Shown here piece after piece: positions 44,201 through 55,745 of a DNA stretch of 64,000 bases. Positions within the stretch are counted from its first letter, which is position 1. Every line of letters starts with the position of its first letter. The DNA is from Echinometra lucunter. Taxonomy: Eukaryota > Echinodermata > Echinoidea > Camarodonta > Echinometridae. The position numbers and the translations under genes are program-made. The notes below the pieces were generated by a model. It had not been told where the DNA came from. It ran no database searches and worked only from the letters and a program-made list of their open reading frames with translations. Where the stretch lies: assembly GCA_029962745.1 (NCBI GenBank), contig CM057154.1, positions 30,598,302 through 30,662,301 on the forward strand, given 5' to 3'.

Positions 44201-45812
44201 TAATGTTAATGGCTTCAACATATGTTACTTATGGCTGCTGGAAAACACTCAATAGATTGAAGCAATCTATTGATAAGTCATTTATGAAATCACTCTAACA
44301 TGAGATACATTAATTTTTTAACAGAAGGTAATGCGAGAAAAGTATTGGTAAATCCCATTAACCTGAATAAGTCACATGATTATCACAAATTCATCAATAC
44401 ATTTAGTCTCATGAGGAGGCAGTGCATTTACATAAAAGTCTATAAAAAGAGTTTCAAAAGAGGCACCTGAAAGACATTGCAGGTGCCTCTTCACTAGCTT
44501 GAATTAAAACAAAAAAAAAACAAACAACAAAACATGAAAATGGAAATCCTGCATTTTATATCATAAACTGTCTTATCATAAGGATGATATATGAAAAGTA
44601 TGGGAGATTGATTCCTGAGTAAAAGGCGATACCATAAACCTTGTGCTGACGAGGCCTACATTTTACTTCTCTAATCTTAGGTTCATACCACCATCCCTAA
44701 ACTTAAATTTTACTCCAGGTTTCTTTAACTTTATGTTTACTTGCAGTTTGAAACCATAAGCAAGCTTATACTGTAGTTAACTCCAAAACTACAAATGGTG
44801 GATGGTCAATAATACTCCAGGTAATGTGTTTGCTAGTCTGCAGACAAAGACCCTGTTTTGATACTCAAGCAAAAATGCAAGTAAAAACCTTTGAGGAGAG
44901 TCTTATTTTGCCTGTCTCTGCTAATCAGTTACAGCAAAGGGAATATAGTAGTCTTACTGTTCAGACACTCTTATAATGCATTGCAATTGTCAAGGATTTA
45001 AGCATACAAAATACAGTGATAGGACACAGACAACTGACTTTAGTACTGAAACTGTGAATGCTTTTGTTTCGATCCTCGTCATTTTTAACGCCTTGCTGTT
45101 TAAAAGTTCTGAAGTGTCCCTAGTTTCTAAACTATAAAAGCTGGTGCACACATAATGATAGCTTCACAATTAATAATTCAGTAGTCAGCAGTAACTGAAA
45201 CCTCAAGTGCCATGCAGTGACGTCAAAAGACGAAATGATTCAAGAAAGAAATAGGACAAATGATGCATAACAAATATGGAAAGATCATTATGACAACCCA
45301 TCCATAAAAGGAGGTAGGTAGCTGGGCATCCATAAAGTATCCACAACATATGCTTCTCACAGTCTTGTCATGGGCTATTACACTGATGAGTTCCTAGAGT
45401 CCAGCAAGGCAAGAATTTCTGTGAAAGAAAGGGGGAAGATTCCCTCAGAGATACTGACAGTGATGATGATGATAATGGAGCTAATTCTCAGATGATAGTG
45501 AAAAAGATGTCAATTCCACAAAACTCAAATCTTCCCCAAATATGCCCTACTTTGTCCTTGAAATAGTGAGTGATGAATCCAATACTGAGAATGACATCAC
45601 AAAAAAACTCTTCCAACTTCCCTCTCTCTCTTAACTTTCTTTTAAAAAGTACATTGTATGGATGTTTGACCTAGTCATATTTTCACTATTCAAACTTGGA
45701 AAAGAAGTGTTACTTTTTCAAAGAAAATTTGCAGAATAAATATCTAGCAGCTGAAGTTCCCTACTCAATACAGTTTTTTTTTATTCACAGGACAAAACAT
45801 CTTCACCTTAGG
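44201..45812. other. AT-rich intergenic DNA
   Basis: No coding potential or structured repeat seen. Confidence 0.5.
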
Positions 45813-46380
45813 TTAAAGGAAAAGTCCACCCTGGAAGTTTCACTGTTTCAATAAAAGGAGATAAATTTGAACAGCATTTTAAAAAAGAAATGAGTAAAAT
45901 CGGTCAAAGAATAAGAAAATTACACTCATTTACATTTTCTAGTAAATTACTCTCGGTTCTGCAAATTGGCAACACTGATGACATCATATGCGAGCAGGTC
46001 TCCATTCACTTTGTACATGAAATTTCACATTTTCTCAGTTTTCTTGGAAGTTACACATTTTCTTACCCTATAGTCAAAGTATATTATGTAAAAAGCAATT
46101 CTTCTGAACATACATTGACTGTGGGGATTAGAAAATGTGTAACTTCCAAGAAAATTGAGAAAATGTGAAATTTCATATACAAAGTGAATGGAGACCTGCT
46201 CACAAATGATGTCATCAGTGTTGCCAATTTGCAGAGCTGAGAGCAGTTTACTAGAAAATGTAAATGAGTGTAATTTTCTTATTCTTTGACCGATTTTGCT
46301 CATTTCTTTTTTAAAATCCTGTTCAAATTTATCTCCTTTTATTGAAACAGTGAAACTTCTAGGGTGGACTTACCCTTTAA
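45813..46380. mobile_element. TTAA-flanked long-arm inverted-repeat element (568 bp)
   Basis: TTAAAGGAAAAGTCCACCCT at the left faces AGGGTGGACTTACCCTTTAA at the right. The arms are ~250 bp and very similar, giving mirrored open frames on opposite strands that both start MSKIGQRIRKLHSFTFSSKL; these are palindrome artefacts, not genes. Shares TGACATCA, GGCAACACTGATG and CTCCATTCACTTTG with its family. Confidence 0.85.
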
Positions 46381-47216
46381 TAAGACACAAGTTTATTATC
46401 AAGAAATAGAGGAACCATTTCCTTTTATTGCATCCACTTAGTACTCTTCCAGGAAAAACAATCTTCTCGTCATGCAGTAGCATCTGCTCTGTAATATAAT
46501 CTTGAAGCCTAGCTACACCTAACTTGCAGAGAATTACAACTTTTCTCCCTTAAATGTTTGTGGTAAAATCAAACTCTCCTTTCTGGAGAGGTAGTTGAAA
46601 TATTAAGACTGAATGTAGAATATTTATTTTCTGTAAAGAGTTTCATGAAAAGCAGGGATCAGGTATAGGAGTCAGAACACATTACTAAGGCAGCTGTACA
46701 GGTATTCATAGGACCACAAAAATGAACAAGATTAAACAACCTTGACTGTGATATGCAGCCTGTCAAAACAAACCATAAGTATCATATTCCTATAAAGTTC
46801 ATTTCTGATGAAAATCGAAGTATTCTCTCCCTTCATTCATAACCTAGAGCAAAGTAGGGTCTACACTTATTTCTAAGAAATTGTGACACAGGGAATATTA
46901 AAATTCTATCTGCAAATATAATGGCTTATCAAATAACCTATTTTTTAAAGCTCACTGCTAATCAAATGACCTGTTTATGAATTATTCACAACATGCTGGT
47001 GAGTTCCCTGACATTTGAAAAGCAATGCCCTTTTTGGGGTCGAAACCTGCGTAAACATATGCTGTGGAAGTAGATGCAATCATACGCATTAGTTCAGTCA
47101 AGTGTGAGCACATGTGGTTTGTGATGCACGGAAATCAGTTGAAAAGCAAGAGCAATGTCAAATGCATGATTGATTGTTTTCCTGTGGATCTATAGCAAGT
47201 TTTTGAAGACAAATTC

Positions 47217-47217
<1 letters not shown>
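46381..47217. other. AT-rich intergenic DNA
   Basis: No feature recognised. Confidence 0.5.
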
Positions 47218-47218
<1 letters not shown>

Positions 47219-47253
<35 letters not shown>

Positions 47254-47305
47254 TGTTTGTTTGTTTGGTGGTGGTTGTTTTTTTGTTTTTTTTTTTTGGG
47301 GGGGG
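47219..47305. repeat. (GT)n microsatellite followed by T/G runs
   Basis: About 16 GT repeats then TTTG repeats, a T-run and a G-run. Open frames over it are artefacts. Confidence 0.9.
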
Positions 47306-47744
47306 GTTTGCACTAGGTAGAGAGTTGAATATACTTGGTTGCTCTCACTCAAACAATATTCTAAAAATGACTACTGTATATGATCTATGGATTTATTAAC
47401 GTCAAAACATACAATTCCAAAAATATCATACCAATGACAAAACCTCTTCATTTTAGATGAAAGTTCTATCTTCTAGATATGGTAAAATAAATACTAAAAT
47501 GTGCAGTAACGTAAGATGCAAAGTGACACAGTGATAAACAAACTATTACAACAAAATTTAAACAACCATTTTAGACACACAAAAATATATTAGACAATGA
47601 CTAGGATTGCAAAACAAAATCAAAATAAACATATATTGAAGAAACTACATGAAATCAGTCTAAATTAATTACCCATCAAATTTATCCTTTTCACAGAAGG
47701 AACAAGGACATAGGGCCACTACATGTGAAATACATGTAATAATA

Positions 47745-47960
47745 TACTAATGGATAATGATTGGGTGTTTCATATTTTGACAAACTATGATTAAATCAAA
47801 ATACATATTGATAAACTTATGAATAAGGACTTGGGTGTTTCATATTTTAACAAAATTCTGATCAAATTGAAATACATGGACATGCATAAATATACTAATG
47901 GAAATGATTTGGGTGTTTTATATCATGATAAACTCTGATAATAGTGCAATATATCTATAC
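47745..47960. repeat. Degenerate tandem repeat, three ~65-80 bp units
   Basis: TTGGGTGTTTCATATTTTGA, TTGGGTGTTTCATATTTTAA and TTGGGTGTTTTATATCATGA begin successive units at ~47761, ~47829 and ~47909, each followed by ACAAA/TAAA-CT-TGAT and AATACAT-type sequence. Confidence 0.65.
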
Positions 47961-49719
47961 GAATTGACTTTGATTTGGTTGTAACTCTAGTAATTAACCA
48001 TGACTTGGAGATGAAAAATCATTAAAAATGTGATTACCCTCCTCCCCTGATCATATCTGACATGTGGCATCATAAGATGATAAGTGTTTACATGGTCTAT
48101 GTGGGTTTCCATGGTAACAAAGAAGTCAATATTGAAAGCCTTCAGTAACAATACGCAGCAGCCTTTGTAACAGAGCAGCCAAAATAATATTCTTCCGTCT
48201 TCAGGGAACTTTGTTATTCTTTTAATGAAAGAAAAGCATCCTTTGTGACAGGCATCGATACTGTTTTCTTTCTTTCACATATTGCAGAAGAAATTCTTTT
48301 AAATTCTCTTTAATACAAGATATAATAAGCAATTAATAATTTTCACTACTTTTTCCTTCCATCTTCCAATCACATTGTCTGAGTTTCCATTATAAGCTCA
48401 GATGACAAAAACCTAGGATAGTTGTTTGATTTTAATGTTTCCTTCACATTATATATCAATTATTTTTAGTGCTTTTTCCTTTCCCTTTCTTTTTCCATTT
48501 CATCATATCCTAGATGGTTTTTCTAACAATCTTTCATTTGATTCTCACAAGGATTCATTATGGCTACTCCCATGGTGTTACTGGAAATTTTCATTTGCAG
48601 AGAGCTCTTCTTGGAAGAACCCATTACTCTTTGCCTTAAGCAACATCAAATAATCATGACAGTCGAAAGCCTGTCACATCCACTTTGTGGCTGGTAGCCA
48701 TTCAGACGTACCATGGTAAACTGCGTAACAAAAAATCAAGTTTGTGTGCTTTATGACAAGCAAGTGTGGATGTGTAATGCCACATTGGTCCTAGTGTATT
48801 CCTTTATACCTCTGCCATACTTTGGCAAAAGGAAGCAAGTGACATATCAACCAAATTTGAGTTATTGATATTTTCATCCTAGTGTGCTCTTCTCCCAGAC
48901 TAAATTTTATGCAAGAACACTCATCCTGCTAAGAGATATGTTAGGCAAGACATCGCATTTCATTGACTTCAGTGTTAACAACAGATACTTTTTGCTCTTT
49001 TACAGGAAATGTTACTTTTGTCAATTGCTTCCTTTTGCCAAAGTAGGGCAGACCTGCATGTGTCCATTAAAATGGGAAAATAGGAAGTGTTGTATGTTGT
49101 TAAAAATGTAAAGGGCAGTAGCTAAAAAAAATATACATTTAAGTTTCTTTAAAGCACTGTATCGCTGCATATGTGAGCAAGCATTATAATCAAAGCAAAG
49201 TCATTTCCTGGTATAAAATTAGTGCAATGTCCAACTTGATTAAAAACAGGAGAGAAGAAAAAAAAAAAAGAAAAGGAGAAACATTTGTTGTTGCTGCAAT
49301 GAGTTCCTCATCTCCATGTAAGACATAGATAAATACCCATGAGAATGTCAATATCTAGATGATATCCGGATGCTGTGTAAGTTCCTCCATTCTCAAGATT
49401 TCAAATTAACCCAATTCTTCAATTCTTGTATGGGGGGTTTCCTAGAACATTGGGGTAATAAGAAAAATACGCTGGTGTGACATTCATCATCTTCGCATTA
49501 AGGTTGCCAAGGAAAGCAATCAATCATTATAGGTGAACTATTGCAGACCTTTCGGTGCTTATTAAACACTTATTTCTTGTACTGATCAATCAGCATATTC
49601 ATTTGCCTTCATTGGGTAAAAACTGTTTCTATACAACTTAATGGCACAGTGCTAATGGATGTAAAGATATTGTAGGACTTAACAGAACATATTTTAATTA
49701 TTGTATAATTCAGGACATC
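47961..49719. other. AT-rich intergenic DNA
   Basis: No coding potential or structured repeat seen. The words CTTTTGCCAAAG and TTTGGCAAAAGG near 48822 and 49035 mark a small inverted pair of unknown meaning. Confidence 0.5.
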
Positions 49720-50140
49720 AAAATTTCGGGTGATGTTCGTTATTCCGAAGGTTCGTTATTCCGAAACATGCAAATTGCATATACCTAGATATTCGTTAGT
49801 CCAAAAATGAAAGAGGGTTCATTAATCCACATATTTGTGGCATTATTACGAAGGTTCGTTAGTCCAAAATTGAAATAAGGTTCGTTATTCCGAAGGTTCT
49901 TTAATCTAAAAATGAAATAAGGTTCATCATTCTGAAGGTTCGATAGTCCGAAAATGAAATAAGGTTCATTAGTCCGAAAATAACTAATGAACTAACAAAT
50001 CTTATTTCATTTTCGGACTAACGTACCTTCGGAACAACAAACCTTATTTCGTTTTCGGATAAACAAACCTTTGGAATAACGAACCTTATCTCATTTTCAG
50101 ACAAACAAAAATTCGGAATAACGAACTGTAACCAAAATTT
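49720..50140. mobile_element. Fold-back repeat built from TTCGTTATTCCGAA (copy 1)
   Basis: AAATTTCGGGTGATGTTCG begins a left half packed with GTTCGTTATTCCGAAGG and GAAAATGAAATAAGG words. After the turn at ~49985 the complementary words TTCGGAATAACGAA and CTTATTTCATTTTCGG fill the right half, ending near ACCAAAATTT. Both halves are tandem and the whole is an imperfect palindrome. Confidence 0.8.
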
Positions 50141-50264
50141 CAAGCAATTTTGGAGGAAAAATAAACTGCAAGAGAGGTAAGAGAGAAATTGTTATTGATG
50201 ACATGGGTATTTAGTAATCAATTTGCTGATCAACAAACATGTAGCACAGAGTAACCTCAAGGCC
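50141..50264. other. Spacer between repeats
   Basis: Short unique AT-rich sequence; nothing recognised. Confidence 0.4.
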
Positions 50265-50272
50265 TTCAGCAG

Positions 50273-50454
50273 CAGGGAAAAAAAATAATTAATTTTTTTC
50301 CGGGGCTACTTTTTGAGCCCACCGGACCGAATATTCTACATTGTAATACAGTTAACACTGGACCCTATGAGAAATTCAGGGGCTCTTTTTTAGTTTTCCA
50401 GGGCTCGTTTTGGCATTTCGAGGGCAAATTCGCCCGTATATTTTTTTCCCTGTT
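50273..50454. mobile_element. 182-bp hAT-like MITE with perfect 8-bp duplication
   Basis: TTCAGCAG flanks both sides (50265-50272 and 50455-50462). The ends CAGGGAAAAAAAATA and, reversed, CAGGGAAAAAAATATA are terminal repeats. CAGGG tips and 8-bp duplication identify hAT. Internal words GGGGCTACTTTTTGAGCC and GGGCAAATTCGCCC relate it to the larger element at 32637-34200. Confidence 0.85.
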
Positions 50455-50462
50455 CAGCAGTA

Positions 50463-51947
50463 ATTAGTCTTCTTGCACTATAACATGTACATAAATACCA
50501 CTAATACTTGATACACTTCCACAAATAAATTCATCTACTGCATGGCAACAGAATGAAAGAAGGTCATATTTACAAGATATTGATCCTTTTCTTCAGTGTA
50601 GCCCGAGACATCTGAAGAAATAATTGGACATAATTCTCTTCTTGAAGGTATAATCAGGTAATCAATATCTATCCATTATGGTTTTAAAAAGTAGGCCACC
50701 ATAATCCAATCACTACCGAATTCTCTTTTTTCCATAGGCACAACACAGGTAATACCTGGGTGTTGGAGGAAAAGGGATAACTTGATGCACAGAGGTCAGA
50801 GAGGTAGAAAAAGAAAAGAGAAAGAAGAAGAAAGGTAGAGAAAGTGAGGAAATGGGAGAGAGAGAGGGAGAGGGAGGGGGATGGAGGACACAAAGAAATA
50901 GAACAAGATTTAGAGGTAGATTTCTAAATTAAGAGAGCTTCCATAAACAGAAGATGCAAATTGTGCATCATAAAACACTTCCAATCCATATTCCTAGAAA
51001 GCAAGACTAAAAAAAAAGCAAAATATTACATATTTTTTTTTAAATAATAAAGCAATATTTCTCCAATGAAAAGAAAATATTGGAGCCAGGAGAGGCAGGA
51101 GAAGCAGATTGTGCATCATAAAACAAGCCTTCTGGTGAAATGAATACCGTGTTTGCTGCTTTTTAAAGATACTATAAGGATAGACAGGGACTATGCCCCC
51201 ATCCATATTCCTAGAAAGCAAGACTAAAATAAAAAGCAATTTTTCTCCAATGAATAGAAAATCTTGACATCAATTATCAAATATCCAATTGTAAAGCAAA
51301 AGAGAAGGTAACAGAAAAACAAACAGAAGAGCTATTATCTCTTTTCATCTGTCATACAAACATTTTGCCCATCACAAATGTTTGGATTTTTTTTTTTTAC
51401 TACACGATAAAATATAGATGTGATTATAATATGGACATTCCCATCTTCACAAGAAAACATTAAATAATAAATTTTAAATGGCTTTTGAGAAATGTGCTAT
51501 ATAGTAAATCATTACAAAATTGGCAAAACAAAATGACACAATGAAATCTAGTAATGATTAAGGGTTGAGCTACATGTACAAAGAAATTTAGCATGGAGCT
51601 TCTTGGAAAAAAAAACAACCGCTCATTAATCTGATTTAGAGCTAATAATGGAACCAAGCAGTAGAAACAGGTTACCAGCAAGCAAGAGGTCAACTTGTTC
51701 AGTTCATATAGGCCTGTCATTTAGAAGTCATTGAGTGGGACTAATAGCTCTTTGTAATCAAAGAAATTCTCTTTTAATCTGCTGCTGAAACTACAATTCC
51801 AGGAAAGCCTCAATTTCTCCTTCATCATTTCTTCCTTGCTTCATTTAATCAGGAACTGTTAAACACACATTTTTCCAACACAAAAAATATTACAAAGGGG
51901 CAACTTTTACTAGGAAATATAGTTTTAACAACAAAAAATAGGGGAGA
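50463..51947. repeat. AT-rich DNA with a ~205-bp direct duplication
   Basis: Within 50957-51270 the words TTGTGCATCATAAAAC, CCATATTCCTAGAAAGC and TTTCTCCAATGAA recur at different intervals (roughly 150-220 bp), showing a direct duplication with indels. 50790-50885 is GA-rich. No gene. Confidence 0.6.
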
Positions 51948-52469
51948 AAAATTGGTTTGTTATTCCGAAGGTTCATTATTCTGAAGGTTCATTATTCTGA
52001 AGGTTCGTTTATTCTACAGGTTCGTTATTCCAAAGGTTCATTATTCTGAAGGTTTGTTATTTTGAAGGTTTGTTTTTTCTGCAGATTCGTTATTTCGAAA
52101 AATTCGTTATTCTGAAAATGAAATAAGATTTGTTATTCCGAAGGTTCATTAGTCCAAAAATGAAATAAGGTTCATTATTCTGAAGGATCGTTAATCCGAA
52201 AACGAAATAAGGTTCGTTATTCCGAAGATTCATTAGTCCGAAAATGAAATAAGTTTCATCAGTTTATTAATTATTTTCAGACTAAAGAACCTTATTTCAT
52301 TTTCGGACTCACGAACCTTCCGAATAACGAACCATCGGAATAATGCCACAAATGTTCAGATTAACAAACCCTTTTCCATTTTCGGACTAATGAATATCTA
52401 GGTATACGCAATTTGCATGTTTCGGAATAACGAACCTTCAGAATAACAAACATCACCCGAAAAATTTGG
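51948..52469. mobile_element. Fold-back repeat built from TTCGTTATTCCGAA (copy 2, inverted)
   Basis: The same architecture as 49720-50140, turned around. Its right end (GAATATCTAGGTATACGC, GCAATTTGCATGTTTCGG, ATCACCCGAAAAATTT) is the reverse complement of the left end of copy 1. The left half is more degenerate, with GAAGGTTCATTATTCT runs. The two copies are ~1.8 kb apart in opposite orientation. Confidence 0.8.
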
Positions 52470-52590
52470 CAATGGGATGAGGAAGTGACTTTTTATGAAT
52501 TGATCCACAAAGTGAAAATCTTTTGGCCCATTTGTTTCTGCTAATTATATTTTGTTGAGGTATAAAGCAGTAAACTATATGCAATTAATA

Positions 52591-52810
52591 GAGGTGTTGT
52601 GGCTCAGTGGATAAGTCTCCGAACTTTGAACCACAAGGTCCGGGGTTCGAATCCCTGACACAGCACTAATGTCCTTTGGCAAGACATGAATCTACATTTG
52701 CCACGTCTTTCGGATGGTGACGTTAAAGGTCAGTCCGAGACGTAAATAATCATATTTGATTGATACACGTCTGTAAAGACCCAATTCAACCACAACAAAA
52801 TTAATAGCAT
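52591..52810 (+). mobile_element. tRNA-derived SINE, well-preserved head
   Basis: GAGGTGTTGTGGCTCAGTGG has a consensus A box and GGGGTTCGAATCCC a consensus B box 35-40 bp on. The body follows with TCCTTTGGCAAGACATGAAT and TGCCACGTCTTTCGGATGG. It lacks a tRNA 3' half that could pair with the 5' end, so it is a SINE rather than a tRNA gene. Confidence 0.75.
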
Positions 52811-53221
52811 AGTATGCATGTAAAAATGGAATCTTTGTGTTTCTAGCAAAACACATTTAGTGTGGGAATCTCTCACATTGTATATATTTTCACTGCGCAA
52901 AATGCAATAAGTTACTCATATTTGTCTGTTTCCTCAATCAATTCAAGCTTGCGTAATCTACTCTGAATAGCAGAATTATAGTAAAATGAAGCAATCTATA
53001 GGGCTGAGCAATTCTTTCAATATCATTCTTTCAAAAAAAATCAATGCTAGAGCCCAGGTCTCAGAATTCATAATCTTCATCATAATTGCACATGATAGCT
53101 GTCAGATCCCATTATTGTTCTTTTAAATCATTTCCATTCCCCTCAATATGAACGATTCATTTTCACCGACTACTGAATCACAATTAAAGAGAACTTGTCA
53201 AATGGGAAACCAATGTAATTA
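52811..53221. other. AT-rich noncoding DNA
   Basis: No feature recognised. Confidence 0.5.
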
Positions 53222-53223
53222 CA

Positions 53224-53400
53224 GTGGTGTATCCAGGATTTTTCAAAAGGGGGGGGGGGGGCTGCACAGGAACAAAAATTCAGTGACAAGGAAGCAAAAA
53301 AAGGAAAAAGGTAAAAGAGAAAAGGGTAAAATCTCTCCTTTAATCATCTCTTGCCCACATTATCCAAATTTCTCACATTTGCAATAATCAGTGTGGAGAC
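53224..53400. mobile_element. Possible hAT-type end with G-run
   Basis: CAGTGGTGTATCCAGGATTT followed by a 12-base G-run is like hAT MITE ends seen in many animals. I find no matching right end, so it is a fragment at best. Confidence 0.3.
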
Positions 53401-55674
53401 ATGGTAACAGAGTACTGTGGTATTATTAATATTTATCAAGCATCCAATTTTGTTTGGTCAGCGTTGGTCAGCATTGATCAACAACGCATTACAGTAATAA
53501 TACCACCTTATTGCACCATAACTGTCCAGTTCATATCCGCGAGCAGAATATTATATTGCAGTGTTGGATTAGATCAGTATGCATGACAGTGTACTGTTGT
53601 TTTTAGATGACTCTAGATCAATGTTTAAAGGGGAGGGGGAAAACCAATAAGATAAAAGGTATAGTGTGAGACTTTGCTATGAGAAATTGTGTTCACATAG
53701 TACAGCTGATATTTCAACCTATTAAGTCACAATCCATTCAAATTTAATTAAGTATATTTCTTTGTATACATGAAAACTCATGAAGGCTAACATTGTCTGG
53801 GCATACTAAACCAAAAGACCAGATCAGTTGTTCAATTAATGAAATGGGCCACGCCTCACCGCACAAAGTCTATTGTACAGATAGTTAGCAAACCTGACAG
53901 TGTCTGTTACAATAGGGTTGTCCATGAAAAACTATGAAATATCAGGTGGCAAAATACTACATTATTCAGTGATAATCATTAAACATCTCTCTCTTATGAG
54001 AGAAAACCCACAAGAAATGCAGCTGTCTTACTAATACATAGGAGATATTAAAATGGATATTGATAATGTCAGAAAGACGTTATTTCCTTCAACCTGTTGA
54101 GCACAATTTTATTTTGGAATAACATGCACTTTACAAAGACCCTAGGGCAATTCCATGGTAAGGGTGTAATTCCGTTACCAACATTTTTAGACTTTCTGTG
54201 CCTCTTTTGTACTCTGCCTCCCTTCTCACCATTTAATACTCTGTAAATATGCCCATTCTTTCATGTGAGCTCTTTCATTCCAACAGTTTTATTCTTACAT
54301 TCATGATATTGTGGTATAACACCTTGGTAACAGAATTACCAGAAAAAAGTGCCAATTTTAAACTTCAAACATGTCTTTTAAAATCAAACATGCATTATAC
54401 CAACACAGAATAAGTTTGTGGAATTCTTTATTGTTTCAGCTTTTTTTAATCCAAGGATTTGGCTATTCAGGGTTATCAAAGTGATTGTGTTTACTATGAA
54501 TGTGAAGTAAGGTGACCGTTTTTCCGACGCGGAATTGCCCCCTAGCTTGAGTTATCTCGGGCTTAGTATTCAAAAGGTTAAGTGGTTTCAACTATAACAT
54601 GTATCATCTTTTAACATTATATTTCTACTGAAGGTTACTGAAATATCAAGGCCATGAAAATTCCATTTCCAATTTAATTTTTCAATCATTACCAGCCTAC
54701 ACGGAAGGAAAGGATTGGAGTTTCGAAAAAGGATACTCATATTGTCAAATAGAGCTCATTCCCTTTCAGTAATTTTGACTACCATAACCAATTAGCTATT
54801 CACAAATTATTTGTACCATAGATTACCGAAATATCAAGGTCATGGCTTTGAAGTTATTTATTCATTCAAGTCTACTCATTAGCTTCAATTACGTTCTCAT
54901 CACACCTATTTTTCTTGTACCACTGTCTACAGTAACTGTACTTTTTTAATCATTACCATCCTATGCAGAAACATCACTTCAATCAAAATATATGGCACAC
55001 AAATTTATCAATCTGGATTTATGCGGGGAGCAATACAAACCAGGTTAACATCTTCATAGCATCATTATTGATGCCATGTACCAAGTCACAATGCTAAAGT
55101 GACTGATCAATAACAAAATCTGATGGGGGATGATCCACTGACTGTCAGCTTCAGCTATACAATCAGATATCATCTAGGCAGCATCATCAGTTTTCGAGGC
55201 CAGATTTCATTCAGATATAATTACAACTATTCTTAATTTTGACAGCATCAAGCGCTTCACTGACCAGCTTAAATATGACCCAATAGTGGAGTTAGGCATA
55301 TTGACCTATTTCATAAGCTGTAGAGGACCAACAGCTACAAGCTTAATGAGCTATATCAAATGTGACAATGACAAGTGAAATGAAATATGTGATGAATTAC
55401 ACAGTTTCTAGTGATGGTTTTTTCTGTTTTTCATTCCTTCCTTTTTGATGTGATGTGAATGCAGTTTTCAATAAATGATAGCAAAAAATTCAATATTGGA
55501 CATACCCATCAAATAAACAGTGAATGACAGCAATCAAAACATCAGCTTTTTAGGAACAGATCTGTCTCTTTTGGCTCCAATTTGACAAGTATTTCTTGTT
55601 CTTTTATTCACTGATATTTGATCATTGACAAAGTTTTTAAAAACTGGCCTGAGTAAATTTAAACATTCATTATT
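53401..55674. other. AT-rich upstream flank of GPCR-3
   Basis: No coding exon or structured repeat is recognised in ~2.3 kb. A noncoding first exon like that of GPCR-1 and -2 could lie here, but I cannot identify it by sequence similarity. Confidence 0.45.
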
Positions 55675-55699
55675 TTTTTCTCTCATTTTTATTAATTAG
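55675..55699 (+). promoter_or_regulatory. Candidate splice acceptor of GPCR-3
   Basis: A pyrimidine-rich tract ending TTTTTATTAATTAG precedes the exon start at 55700, 46 bases before the first ATG. This matches the layout of GPCR-1 and -2. Confidence 0.45.
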
Positions 55700-55745
55700 G
55701 CTAGGAATCTCTGTGGTGATTTCCTCAGGATCCTCAGTATCTATT

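Noticed and set aside
52591..52663. A tRNA gene with good A and B boxes
   Set aside because: The 3' acceptor strand does not pair with the start, and the same head plus body recurs at 28857, 7816 (minus) and 44100 (minus), so it is a SINE.
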